A stretch of DNA of 64,000 nt, from positions 62,001 to 126,000 of the forward strand of contig JAKLGA010000006.1 of assembly GCA_022710975.1 (NCBI GenBank). Direction: 5' to 3'. A program made the translations under genes and the position numbers. Positions 43,630 to 53,900 of the stretch are shown one piece after another. The DNA comes from Myxococcota bacterium (GTDB lineage Bacteria; Myxococcota; B64-G9). Numbering within the stretch: position 1 is the stretch's first letter; every line of letters begins with the position of its first letter. The notes under the pieces are model-generated. The model saw nothing but the letters and a program-made list of their open reading frames with translations. It had not been told where the DNA came from and searched no databases.

Positions 43630-45798
43630 ATGCAGGGCTCTCTCGCCAGATCGCTGCTTCTGGCTCCTGGCCCGCTGGCCGTGGGACTCCTCATCGGCAC
43701 CCTGATCCTGACGAGCCAGGCCCAGGGTCAGGAGCACGGAGTCTGCCTCCCACCCCGAGCCGGGGAAACCCTCGCGGCGTTGCTCCAGGGGCCGGAGCTC
43801 CACGAGAAGTTCGGAGGCCGCGTGGAGGTGAGGCGGGCCGCGATCGAGGGGGACCGCATCCGCCTGGAGCTCGGCCCGGCGGGCAGTGGCAAGCTCGAGC
43901 TCGAGCTGCTCCCCCTGCAGGCCTCGGGGATCGAGCCGTGCGGCCGCTGGTTCGGTTATCGCCTGCCCGCGGACGCGACCCCGGAGCAAGCCGACCTGGG
44001 TGGGGAGGTCGCCCGGTGGGTGGACGGGCATTACCCGGACGACCCGTGGGTGAAGTGTAATCCGGCCGGCGGGACCCAGGCCAGCGGCGGGAGCGGCTTG
44101 CGTATTCCGACCGGGTGCGTCTCGTGGTTCGTCGCCGCCATCCTGGCGCTGCTCCTCGGGCTCGGCGTGCGGAACGACAGAGCGTGCGCGGCGGGTCGCT
44201 GGATCGCGACCTGGCTCGATCGCACCGCCTGGTACTGGCTGGGTGCGTTGCTCCTGGGGATGGCCGTGGCCCGGCTGGCCCACCTGGACATCGCGCTGGA
44301 CGCCGACTACACCACCCAGCGCTTGTTCTTCGGCAGCCTGGACTGGGGGGACATCCTCGCGCACCGCTACGAGGACCAGCGTCACCCCCAGCTCTTCTAC
44401 TTGATCCTGCATGCGTTTCTCTGGATCGGCCACGAACCCTGGGTCGTGCGACTACCGGCGGCGATCTTCTCCCTAACTACCGCGGTGGCCCTGTTCGTGC
44501 TCGCCCGCCGGTACCTCGGCGAGGCGCGCGCCCTGGGGTGCGTGCTGGTGCTATCCCTGTCGACCGCCTTCCTCTTCCATTCGCGGGACGTTTCGGACGT
44601 GACCTTGTTCCTGACCCTGGCGATCCTGGCCTGGGACGCATTCCTGCGCTGCGCGGAGCGCCTCACGCTCGGCCGGGCTGTCTACCTCGCCCTGGCAGAG
44701 ATCGGGATGCTCTACTCCTACTACATGGGTGTGCTGGTGCTGGCGGCCCAGGTGGGCGCGCTCGCCTGGGCCGCGCTGCGCGGTCCCGCGCATCCGCGCC
44801 GCGGGCTGTGGGCGACCATGGGCCTGGTGATGCTCGCTTGCGTCCCGTTCTGGATCGATTTCGGCAACCTGATCCGCGCGGACCTCGCCACCCGGCAGGT
44901 GGCGGCCGCCTATCCGCAACACCTGTGGGGCGAGCGCCAGGCTGGAGAGTTCGGCGTCGACGTCCTGCGCCAGTTGTTCCCGGCGGGCCTCGGGATGGTG
45001 CCTGCAGCCCTGGCCGCCGCACTCGGTCTGTGGCGATGGCTCAGGGCCTTTCGCAGGCAGCCAGCCGGCAGGCTGATGGTCTGCTTGCTGGTGATGGCTG
45101 CGCTGGTGATCGGCCTGGGCGTCTCCCTGGTGCGGATGAAACCCTACTACGTGATCTACCTGCTTCCGCTGGTCGCGCTGTGGATAGCCTGCGGAGTGCT
45201 AGGCTTCCCGGCGGGCAGCGGGCCTGTGCCAGGTCAGGGTGCCCGCTGGCCAGCGGCCGCCAGGGGAGTGCTGGGGTTGGCCTGCCTGGCTGGCCTGGTG
45301 AGCACCTACCAGGCGGAGGCCTGGGTGAACTACCAGCGTGACAGCCACGCCGCGTACGCCAAGCTCGGCGAGTACGTGCGCGCCCATGGGGGGGCTGACC
45401 TCGTGGTGGCCGATCCAGACAGCATGCATACCATCCTGCTCTACTACCTGTTCCCCGGTCCCCTCGAGGCCTACCGGACCTGCAGGCGATCCGCCGCGCT
45501 GCCGGTGCGCTGCACCCACCAGGGGCATGAGCTGGTCAACCTGACCTCCATGCCCCGCTTGAAGGCAGGCTGGGAGGCAGCCAGCCTGGAGCGCTTCCGC
45601 GGGCTCAGGCGGCCCCTCTGGTTCGTCCACTCCTCGCGATTCTCGAATCCTGCGCTGGAGGCCGAGCTCGCCTCGACCTGCGAGCTCCAGGCGACCTTCG
45701 ACCACCTCCGCCTCCTCCGCTGCCCGGTCTCGACTCAAGGTCGGCCTCCCGGCACAACCGCGGGTGATTCCGCCGGGCCAGAGGGGCTCGCCAGGTAG
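43630..45798 (+). CDS. GT-C-type membrane glycosyltransferase
   Basis: A 722-residue integral membrane protein of the ArnT/PMT (GT39-like) type. An N-terminal signal-like span (residues 9-32) leads to a soluble extracytoplasmic domain (about 33-155; LPPRAGETLAALLQGPELHE), then 10-12 membrane spans. The first catalytic loop motif is HLDIALDADYTTQRLFFGSL, with acidic residues where GT-C enzymes bind the lipid-phosphate sugar; RHPQLFYLILHAFLWIGHEP resembles the conserved His/Pro loop. Such enzymes transfer sugars from polyprenyl-phosphate donors to lipids or proteins in the periplasm. ATG 43630 follows GGGAGGT at some distance. The final 64 nt overlap the convergent gene, which is of the same class. 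Confidence 0.83.
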   Translation: MQGSLARSLLLAPGPLAVGLLIGTLILTSQAQGQEHGVCLPPRAGETLAALLQGPELHEKFGGRVEVRRAAIEGDRIRLELGPAGSGKLELELLPLQASGIEPCGRWFGYRLPADATPEQADLGGEVARWVDGHYPDDPWVKCNPAGGTQASGGSGLRIPTGCVSWFVAAILALLLGLGVRNDRACAAGRWIATWLDRTAWYWLGALLLGMAVARLAHLDIALDADYTTQRLFFGSLDWGDILAHRYEDQRHPQLFYLILHAFLWIGHEPWVVRLPAAIFSLTTAVALFVLARRYLGEARALGCVLVLSLSTAFLFHSRDVSDVTLFLTLAILAWDAFLRCAERLTLGRAVYLALAEIGMLYSYYMGVLVLAAQVGALAWAALRGPAHPRRGLWATMGLVMLACVPFWIDFGNLIRADLATRQVAAAYPQHLWGERQAGEFGVDVLRQLFPAGLGMVPAALAAALGLWRWLRAFRRQPAGRLMVCLLVMAALVIGLGVSLVRMKPYYVIYLLPLVALWIACGVLGFPAGSGPVPGQGARWPAAARGVLGLACLAGLVSTYQAEAWVNYQRDSHAAYAKLGEYVRAHGGADLVVADPDSMHTILLYYLFPGPLEAYRTCRRSAALPVRCTHQGHELVNLTSMPRLKAGWEAASLERFRGLRRPLWFVHSSRFSNPALEAELASTCELQATFDHLRLLRCPVSTQGRPPGTTAGDSAGPEGLAR

Positions 45799-47789
45799 AA
45801 GCCGAGCGGTACGGGATCCCGAGAGTAGGTCTCACAGAAGCCACGCCGGGCCGGGAGCTCCGTGATCGCCAGGGGCTTCCACTCCCTCTGGTGATCCAGC
45901 TCAGCGCATTGCGCCTCGAACGGCGGCGGAAGATGCGCGTTGATCTGCTTTGGGCTCGACGCGTGGCAGGAGGCCGGCCGCCAGTAGGCCAGGCAACCCG
46001 TGGAGGGCTCGGAGAGCTCCTCGGGCCGGATCCAGCGGTGGCTCAGCCCCAAGAAGGCAGATAGGTGCTCTGGCGAGTTCAGTCCGAGATCTTCGTCGAA
46101 GACCGGCCGTACGATCCTGCAGCCTTGCGGGACGGAGGCCAGATGTGCCCTGAAGAAGCGATACTCGAGGCGGTAGGTCGGCTCGTCGACCGGCGCGAGC
46201 ACGCCCCAGCTCCCGAGACCTGCCACCACGATCGCTGCGAGTGCCCAGCCCGCCCAGGACCGGCCTGGAACTCGGCGGCTCAGCTGGTCAGAGAGCCAGC
46301 CGATTGCCAGCCCGGCGCTGCAGGCGGCCAGAGGAATGACGCTGAGCTGATAGCGCTTGGTGACCGGGTCCTCGCCGAGCATCTTGAGGGTCGCGAGCGC
46401 TGGAAGCAGGCTGGCGAGCAGTGAGAGCGTCAACCGATACCCGCCCCCTCGGCGCCAAGAGACTGCCAGGCCGCCGAGGGCGAGGGCCACGACCGCCCAC
46501 AGGCTGTAGGGTGGATAGAAGATCGACGCATGCTCGGAGCCGAAGAGCTTGAGGAGGTCCACCGGCCTGGACGCGCCCGTTCGGGCGAACGTGCTGGTCG
46601 CTTCGACGAGCGTCGCCCATTCGCATGCCAGGACCCAGGCCGCCAGGGCCGCGGTCAGCAGGAGGGCGGGTAGCGAGAGCTGGAGGCGGCGCAGGGTGGG
46701 ATCAGCGAACACCAGCGCCATGACGGGGAGCATGGCCAGGGCGGCGTCGGGCCTGGTGGTCGCTGCCAGCGAGAGGCTGAGCCAGGTTCCCAGGAGCATG
46801 AGCCTGGCGGCCCTCGCCTGCGCCTGCCACAGGAACACCAGCCCCGTCGCGATGAACGTAGCGACCAGGACCGTAGAATCGTCGGTCGGGGAGAGGAACA
46901 GGTGGACAGGCCAGGTGGCCAGCAGCAGCGAGGCCGCAAGGGAGGCGACTCGGCTCCCGGAGAGGGTCCGGGTCAGGAGGTAGACGGGCACGATCGCCAA
47001 TGAACCCATCACCGCCCCGAGCGAGAAGATCAGGTCGTCCGAAGGGCCCATCAAGTAGAACCACGGCATGAGCCAAGCATGGAAACCTGGGCCGAAAAAA
47101 GGCAGGTCGGAGTTGGGAAATGGGGGCACAGGCACGCGCGAATAGAGGTTGCCGGGCCCAGCGGGTGCAATCAGGTCCCTGAGGACCCAGGCCAGCGCGA
47201 CCAGCCAGAGGAGATCCAGCAAGACCGCGCGACCCTCCCTGGAGGCCCATGGTCTGAGCCGGAATAGGACCGCGAGAATCACACCTGCCCACAGGAGCAT
47301 CCATGCGCTCCATGACAGGTTGCCGATCTCCCAGGCAGTCCACCTGCTCGACTCGCGAGGAGGAGGCCTTCCGCGCTCTGCGTTCTGCAGGGCCGAATCC
47401 AGCCAGAAGTCGCCTCGGTCGACCTGGGCGACCTGTCCGGCGAGTCGTTCGAGGATCGCTTGGAGCTGAGAGCCTGGCAGGCCGCTCGAGTTTCGCAGCA
47501 GGACCCGGAAAGAGGGGGTTTCGAGTCGACTGTCCGCCTGCGAGGGATGGACCAGCGCCAGACCCAGGGTCGCGCCATCCGGACCCACCAGGGAGGCCTG
47601 AATCTCGGTTTGGGAGATGAGGAGATCCGTCACCCGCCAGCCTGAGGTCGCGTCGGTGCCGACGGAGCGGAACAGTGCCTGGACCTCCGCCTCTCGGCCC
47701 GGTCCGATCACCGGGGCCCGAGCCAGGACCGGGTTGGCCAGGAGCACGCAGTGCAGCCACAAGCTGGGGCACATCACCCAGATTCTCAT
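45735..47789 (-). CDS. GT-C-type membrane glycosyltransferase, second copy
   Basis: A 684-residue protein of the same layout as its convergent neighbour: N-terminal signal span, a soluble domain of about 120 residues (PGREAEVQALFRSVGTDATS), then roughly 11 membrane segments and a C-terminal extracytoplasmic part with several Cys. Catalytic-loop candidates are PNSDLPFFGPGFHAWLMPW and LSPTDDSTVLVATFIATGLV. Sequence identity to the plus-strand gene is low, but the architecture is shared, suggesting an old duplication with inversion. Codon use is less G/C-biased than in the surrounding lipoprotein genes. No strong ribosome-binding site precedes ATG 47789; the divergent region to 47904 has the lipoprotein promoter. 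Confidence 0.8.
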   Translation of the reverse strand: MRIWVMCPSLWLHCVLLANPVLARAPVIGPGREAEVQALFRSVGTDATSGWRVTDLLISQTEIQASLVGPDGATLGLALVHPSQADSRLETPSFRVLLRNSSGLPGSQLQAILERLAGQVAQVDRGDFWLDSALQNAERGRPPPRESSRWTAWEIGNLSWSAWMLLWAGVILAVLFRLRPWASREGRAVLLDLLWLVALAWVLRDLIAPAGPGNLYSRVPVPPFPNSDLPFFGPGFHAWLMPWFYLMGPSDDLIFSLGAVMGSLAIVPVYLLTRTLSGSRVASLAASLLLATWPVHLFLSPTDDSTVLVATFIATGLVFLWQAQARAARLMLLGTWLSLSLAATTRPDAALAMLPVMALVFADPTLRRLQLSLPALLLTAALAAWVLACEWATLVEATSTFARTGASRPVDLLKLFGSEHASIFYPPYSLWAVVALALGGLAVSWRRGGGYRLTLSLLASLLPALATLKMLGEDPVTKRYQLSVIPLAACSAGLAIGWLSDQLSRRVPGRSWAGWALAAIVVAGLGSWGVLAPVDEPTYRLEYRFFRAHLASVPQGCRIVRPVFDEDLGLNSPEHLSAFLGLSHRWIRPEELSEPSTGCLAYWRPASCHASSPKQINAHLPPPFEAQCAELDHQREWKPLAITELPARRGFCETYSRDPVPLGFYLASPSGPAESPAVVPGGRP

Positions 47790-47865
47790 GATGCGGGCAT
47801 GGTATTCGCGATGATGAACCTGCGCAACCTGCGTAAACTGCGTGGCCCACGGGCGGTTTTCGGGT

Positions 47866-47871
47866 TAGAAT
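47866..47871 (+). promoter_or_regulatory. Candidate -10 box of the giant lipoprotein gene
   Basis: TAGAAT 33 nt before ATG 47904, without a good -35. It is the same hexamer as in the 57099-57104 box and is followed by a similar CCGACC/GGTCGG inverted motif (47873-47885 region). Confidence 0.4.
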
Positions 47872-47903
47872 CCGACCGGGTCGGCATAAGCTGGAGGTGC
47901 AGG

Positions 47904-50900
47904 ATGAAGACGCGATGGTTGCGAGGGCTCCTGTGGGTGGCGCTGGGGGGAATGGCGGCGTGGGGCTGCTCGAACAGCGCCGGGCCAGGAGATGACTCTG
48001 GCATCCTGCTGTGCACGGGCGACCCGGACTGCCCCCAGGGCTTCACCTGCCTGGACGGACTGTGCACGCTGCCCGCGGACGGCGGCTGCACCATCGACGC
48101 GGACTGCCCGGACGGCCAGGTTTGCCGGCTGGGCGCGTGCGTGACCGACCAGGCGGACGGCGGGGACGGCGACGACGGGGATGGCGCCGCGGACGGCGAC
48201 GGCCCGCCTCCCGAGCCCGCGGTGGCCGTGGAGCCTGCGCTCATCGACTTCGGCAACGGCCGGGTGGGCCAGGTGGTGGAGCAGATCCTGCGCGTGCGCT
48301 CGGTAGGCGGGGCGGACCTCACGGTCTTCTCCCTCCAGATGTCGGCCGACACCAGCCCCGAGTTCGGGGCTGCGCCCCTGGGGACGGAGCTGAACGAGAT
48401 CCTGCCGCCGGGCGCGAACCTCGAGGTGCGCGTGACCTACGCGCCGCAGGATGGCAGCGTGGACTACGGCACGCTGCTCATCTCGACCAATGCCCCCTCC
48501 CAGGCGCTGATCCAGGTGCCGTTGAGCTCGTCCTACAAGGGCGTCTCGGAGATCAGCGTGGTGGAGGAGCCCGGCTCCGAGCTCGACGCGGTGCAGCAGG
48601 TGGACTTCGGCCCCGTGGCGCTGGGCGGCGCCAGCCGCCGGGTGGTGTTCATCAAGAACGCCGGGAACGGGAACGCGGTGCTGGAGATCGAGGAGGTCCG
48701 CACCAACCCCCTGGTCAGCGATCACTTCTCCCTGGAGGTGAACCCGGCCCCGCCCGCCTTCCTGAGCCCGTCGACCGGCCCGTGTGCGCTGGACGAGGAC
48801 TGCGGCGCAGGGAACCTGTGCCAGGCCGGGGTGTGCCTGGATCCGACCGGCCAGGTGCTCGGCCTGGTGAGCGTGGCCATCGACTTCGCCCCGGCCTCGG
48901 TCGGTGCGATCCAGGAGACCCTGGTGATCGCCAACGACGAGGGGGACGGGGCAGGGGACGGCGACGAGCAGGTCCGGCTGGTCGTGCTGCGCGGCGAGGG
49001 CATCCAGCCCAACCTGAGCGTGGAGCCCAACCCCATCGAGTTCGATACGCTGTTCACCGGGCAGCGGGCCGAGCTCCCGGTGACCCTGCGCAACCTCGGT
49101 GGCCAGGCCCTCACCCTGGTGGCCATCGAGCTCGTCGATGGCAGCGGGCCCTTCGCCCTGGATCTGGGCGGCCTGGCGAGCTGGACCTTGCTGCCCGGCG
49201 AGAGCGCCCAGATCCTCGCCTCCTTCGCCCCGGACGAGGCCGGCGCCCAGCAGGACATCCTCGAGGTGCGCAGCGACGATCCCGACAGCCCGGCCCGGGT
49301 GGATCTGCTCGGCCAGGCGGCGCTGCCGCCCGCGCTGGAGCTCACCCCCGAGGGGCTCGTCTTCGGCGAGGTTCAGCTCGGCCAGAGCCTGGAGCTCGTC
49401 TTCAGCGTGCGCAACGCGGGCGGGGGACCGCTGCAGGTGACCAGCCTGGAGCTCGTCACGGCGGGCTCGGAGTTCGCCCTGGTCGAGCAGGCCCTGCCCG
49501 CCCTGCAGCCCGGGGAGGCGGCCCAGGTGCACGTGGTCTACGCTCCCCTGGGCGGGATCGGCGCGGACGCGAACCTCGTGAGGGTGCGCTCGGACGACCC
49601 GGCGCGGCCCGAGGCGACCTTGCCCCTCGATGGGCTGGCCACGGATCCCGACGCGACCCTGGAGCCCCAGGCCATGGACTTCGGCGCCGTGTACCCGGGC
49701 TCGACCGCGGGGCCGCGCCTGGCGATCGTGCGCAACTCCGGGTTCGGCACGCTGCGCGTGACCAGCCTGGGGTTGGTGGGCAGCGCGGACTTCACCCTGG
49801 GCGCGGTCTCACCCGCGCTGCCGGCGGCGCTCACCTTCGGCGAGGGCGTGCAGGTCGAGGTGTTCTTCACTCCGCAGAGCGCCGGGCCGCGCAGCGCCGA
49901 GTTGACCGTGGCCACCAGCGACGTCGAGGCGTTCAGCCTGACCCTGCCCATCTCCGGCGCGGGCTCGGATTGCCCGCTCGGCTGGTGGGACGCGAACGGG
50001 GATCCCGCCGATGGCTGCGAGTACGCCTGCGAGCTGAGCGCCGGCGGCGTCGAGGAGTGCGACGGGCAGGACAACGACTGCGACGCGCAGAGCGACGAGC
50101 TGCTGGACACCCGCGTCTGCACCTGGGCCGTCCCGGGCGTCGGCACCTGCAGCGGCGAGGAGACCTGCGCCCACGAGCAGGGCTGGATCGGCTGCAGCGC
50201 GGCGGAGCCGCAGCCCGAGCTGTGCAACTCGGCCGACGACGACTGCGACACGGCCGTCGACGCGGCGGACAACAGCCTGCGCCTCTCGCCCTGTGAGCTC
50301 GACCTGGGGGTGTGCCTGGGCGCGGTCCACCGCGCCGTGCTCTGCCAGGCCGGCGCGTGGCAAGCGTGCACGGCCCTGGACTACGGGGCCAGCTACGGAC
50401 CGGAGACCTGCGACCGGCTGGACTCGGACTGCGACGGCCTCACGGACGCGGACGACCCTGACCTGCTGCCCGAGCCCTGCGCGAACCAGCTCGGCCTGTG
50501 CGGCGGCTCCGTCCACGCCCCCGCGCAGTGCTCTCCGCTCGGGGTCTGGCAGGACTGCACGGACGCCGAGTACGAGGCGCGCGACCCGCGTTTCGGGGAC
50601 GAGGTGTGCGACGGCGTGGACAACGACTGCGACGGGCAGGCCGACAGCGGCGACGCCAGCCTGACCCTGCCCCTGTGCGAGAAGCAGATCGGGCTGTGCG
50701 CCGGCGCGGCCAAGCGGCCGGGCCTGTGCTACCAGGGCGCCTGGCACGCCTGCCTGGAGGCGGACTACCAGGCCCACGACCCGCGCTACGACGACACCGA
50801 GCTGTGCGATGGGCAGGACAACGACTGCACGGGAGCGCCGGGGGCAGGGGAGGTGGACGGAGACGGGGACGGCTACCGGGCCTGCGCGGGGGACTGCGAC

Positions 50901-53900
50901 GACACCCCGGGGTCCGGCGTGGACATCCACCCGGGCGCCGTCGAGGTGTGCGACGGGATCGACAACGACTGCGATGGGTTCGTGGATGGGGAGGATCCGC
51001 AGCTCGTGCTGACCCCGTGCGAGCTCACCCTGGGGGTGTGCGCCGGCACCTTCCACCGGGCGGACCAGTGCCTGGCCGGCGGGGTGTGGGCGGCCTGCAA
51101 CGCGAGCAACTACGGGGCGGGCTACGGGGCCGAGATCTGCGACGCGGGGCTGGACAACGACTGCGACGGGCTGGTCAACGCGGGCGACCCGGGCCTGCAG
51201 CCGGCGCCGTGCGAGAACCAGGCCGGCGTGTGCAACGGAGCGTTCCACGTGCGCGCGCAGTGCCAGGTCAACGGGACCTGGCTGGCCTGCGGCGCGGCCG
51301 AGTACGAGGCCCGCGACCCGCGCTACGGGGCCGAGGAGTGCGACGGCGCCGACAACGACTGCAACAGCCTGCAGGACGAGGCCGACGCGGCGCTGGTGAT
51401 CCCGCCGTGCGAGAACCAGACCGGGCTGTGCGCGGGCGCGCTGCACCGGCCGCTGCTGTGCAACGGCGCGCTCGGCTGGAGGGCCTGCGAGGCCGCGGAC
51501 TACGAGGCCCACGACGCGGCCTACAGCGCGACCGAGCTGTGCGATGGGGTGGACAACGACTGCTCGGGGACGGTGCCGGCGAACGAGGCCGACGCGGACG
51601 GAGACGGATACCGGGTCTGCGGCGGGGACTGCAACGACAGCCCGCCGGCCGGCGCGGCCATCCACCCGGGCGCGGTCGAGACCTGCGACGGCGTCGACAA
51701 CGACTGCGACGGGTTCCTCGACGGGAACGACCCCCAGCTCGTACTGGCACCCTGCGAGTTGAGCCAGGGTGTCTGCGCCAGCAAGTTCCACCGGGCGGAC
51801 CAGTGCGGCGCGGGCGGCGTGTGGGCGGCCTGCGACGGCAGCAACTACGGCGCGAGCTACGGCGCCGAGGTCTGCGACGCGGGGCTGGACAACGACTGCG
51901 ACGGCCTGACCAACGCCGCCGATGCGAGCCTGGTGCTCGCGCCGTGCGGGAACCAGGCCGGGGTGTGCAGCGGCGCCCTGCACGCGCGGGCGCAGTGCCA
52001 GGCGAACGGCACCTGGACGGCCTGCGCCGCGGCGGACTACGAGGCCCATGACGCCCTGTACGGCGTCGAGGAGTGCGACGGCGCGGACAACGACTGCGAC
52101 GGTCAGGTCGACGGCAACGACGCCAGCCTGAGCCTGCCGCTGTGCGAGAAGCAGGGCGGGCTGTGCGCGGGCGCCGCCAAGCGTCCCGGCCTGTGCTACC
52201 AGAGCGCCTGGCACGCGTGCACGGAGGCGGACTACCAGGCCCACGATGCGCGCTACGACGACGTCGAGCTGTGCGACGGCCTGGACAACGACTGCTCGGG
52301 GACGGTGCCGGCGAACGAGGCCGACGCGGACGGGGACGGGCACCGGGTCTGCGGCGGGGACTGCAACGACAGCCCGCCGGCCGGCGCGGCCATCCACCCG
52401 GGCGCGGCGGAGCTCTGCGACAGCGTCGACAACGACTGCGACACCTACCTGGACGGCGCGGATCCGCAGCTCGTGCTGACCCCGTGCGAGCTCACCCTGG
52501 GGGTGTGCACCAGCAAGCTCCACCGGGCGGACCAGTGCGGCGCGGGCGGCGTGTGGGCGGCCTGCAACGCGAGCAACTACGGGGCGGCCTACGGCGTCGA
52601 GAGCTGCGACGCGGGGCTGGACAACGACTGCGATGGACTGACCAACGCGGGCGACCCCAGCCTGACGCTGGCGCCGTGCGAGAACCAGGCCGGGGTGTGC
52701 AACGGCACGCTGCACGCGCGGGCGCAGTGCCAGCTCAACGGGACCTGGCAGGCCTGCGTCAACGCGGACTACGAGGCCCACGATCCGCGCTTCGGTAATG
52801 AGGAGTGCGACGGCGCGGACAACAACTGCAACAGCCTGCTGGACGAGGCGGACCCGGCGCTGGTGATCCCGCCGTGCGAGAACCAGACCGGGCTGTGCGC
52901 GGGCGCGCTGCACCGGCCGCTGCTGTGCAACGGCGCGCTCGGCTGGGGGGCCTGCGAGGCCGCGGACTACGAGGCCCACGACGCGACCTACAACGCGGCG
53001 GAGCTGTGCGACGGCCTGGACAACGACTGCTCGGGGACGGTGCCGGCGAGCGAGGCCGACGCGGACGGGGACGGATACCGGGTCTGCGGCGGAGACTGCA
53101 ACGACAGCCCGCCGGTCGGCACGGCCATCCACCCGGGCGCGGCGGAGCTCTGCGACGGCGTCGACAACGACTGCGACACCTACCTGGACGGCGCGGATCC
53201 GCAGCTCGTGCTGACCCCGTGCGAGCTCACCCTGGGGGTGTGCGCCAGCACCTACCACCGGGCGGACCAGTGCGTGTCGGGCGGCTGGGCGGCCTGCAAC
53301 GCGAGCAACTACGGGGCGAGCTACGGAGTCGAGAGCTGCGACGCGGGGCTGGACAACGACTGCGACGGGTTGACCAACGCGGTCGATCCCAGCCTGACGC
53401 TGGCGCCGTGCGAGAACCAGGCCGGGGTGTGCAGCGGCGCCCTGCACGCGCGGGCGCAGTGCCAGCTCGGCGGGAGCTGGCTGTCCTGCGGCGCGGCCCA
53501 GTACGAGGCCCACGACGCCCGCTACGGGGACGAGGTGTGCGACGGCGTGGACAACAACTGCAACGCCCAGCTCGACCAGGTGGATCCGCTGCTCATCCGG
53601 CCGCTGTGCGAGAACCAGACCGGGCTGTGCGCGGGCGCGCTGCACCGGGCCTCCCTGTGCCAGGCCGGGGCGGGCTGGGCCTCCTGCGACGCGACCGACT
53701 ACGAGCTCAACGACCCGGCCTACAATGCCGCGGAGCTGTGCGATCGCGTCGACAACGACTGCTCGGGCGGACTGCCGGCGGCCGAGGTGGACGGGGACGG
53801 GGACGGCTACACGCCCTGCGAGGGCGACTGCCTGGACGGCGACATCGACGTCAACCCCGGCGAGCTGGAGGTGTGCAACTCCAAGGACGACGACTGCGAC

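Noticed and set aside
50802-53735. Insertion-sequence or mobile-element copies
   Set aside because: Repeats stay in frame, lack transposase motifs and terminal inverted repeats, and encode one protein family.
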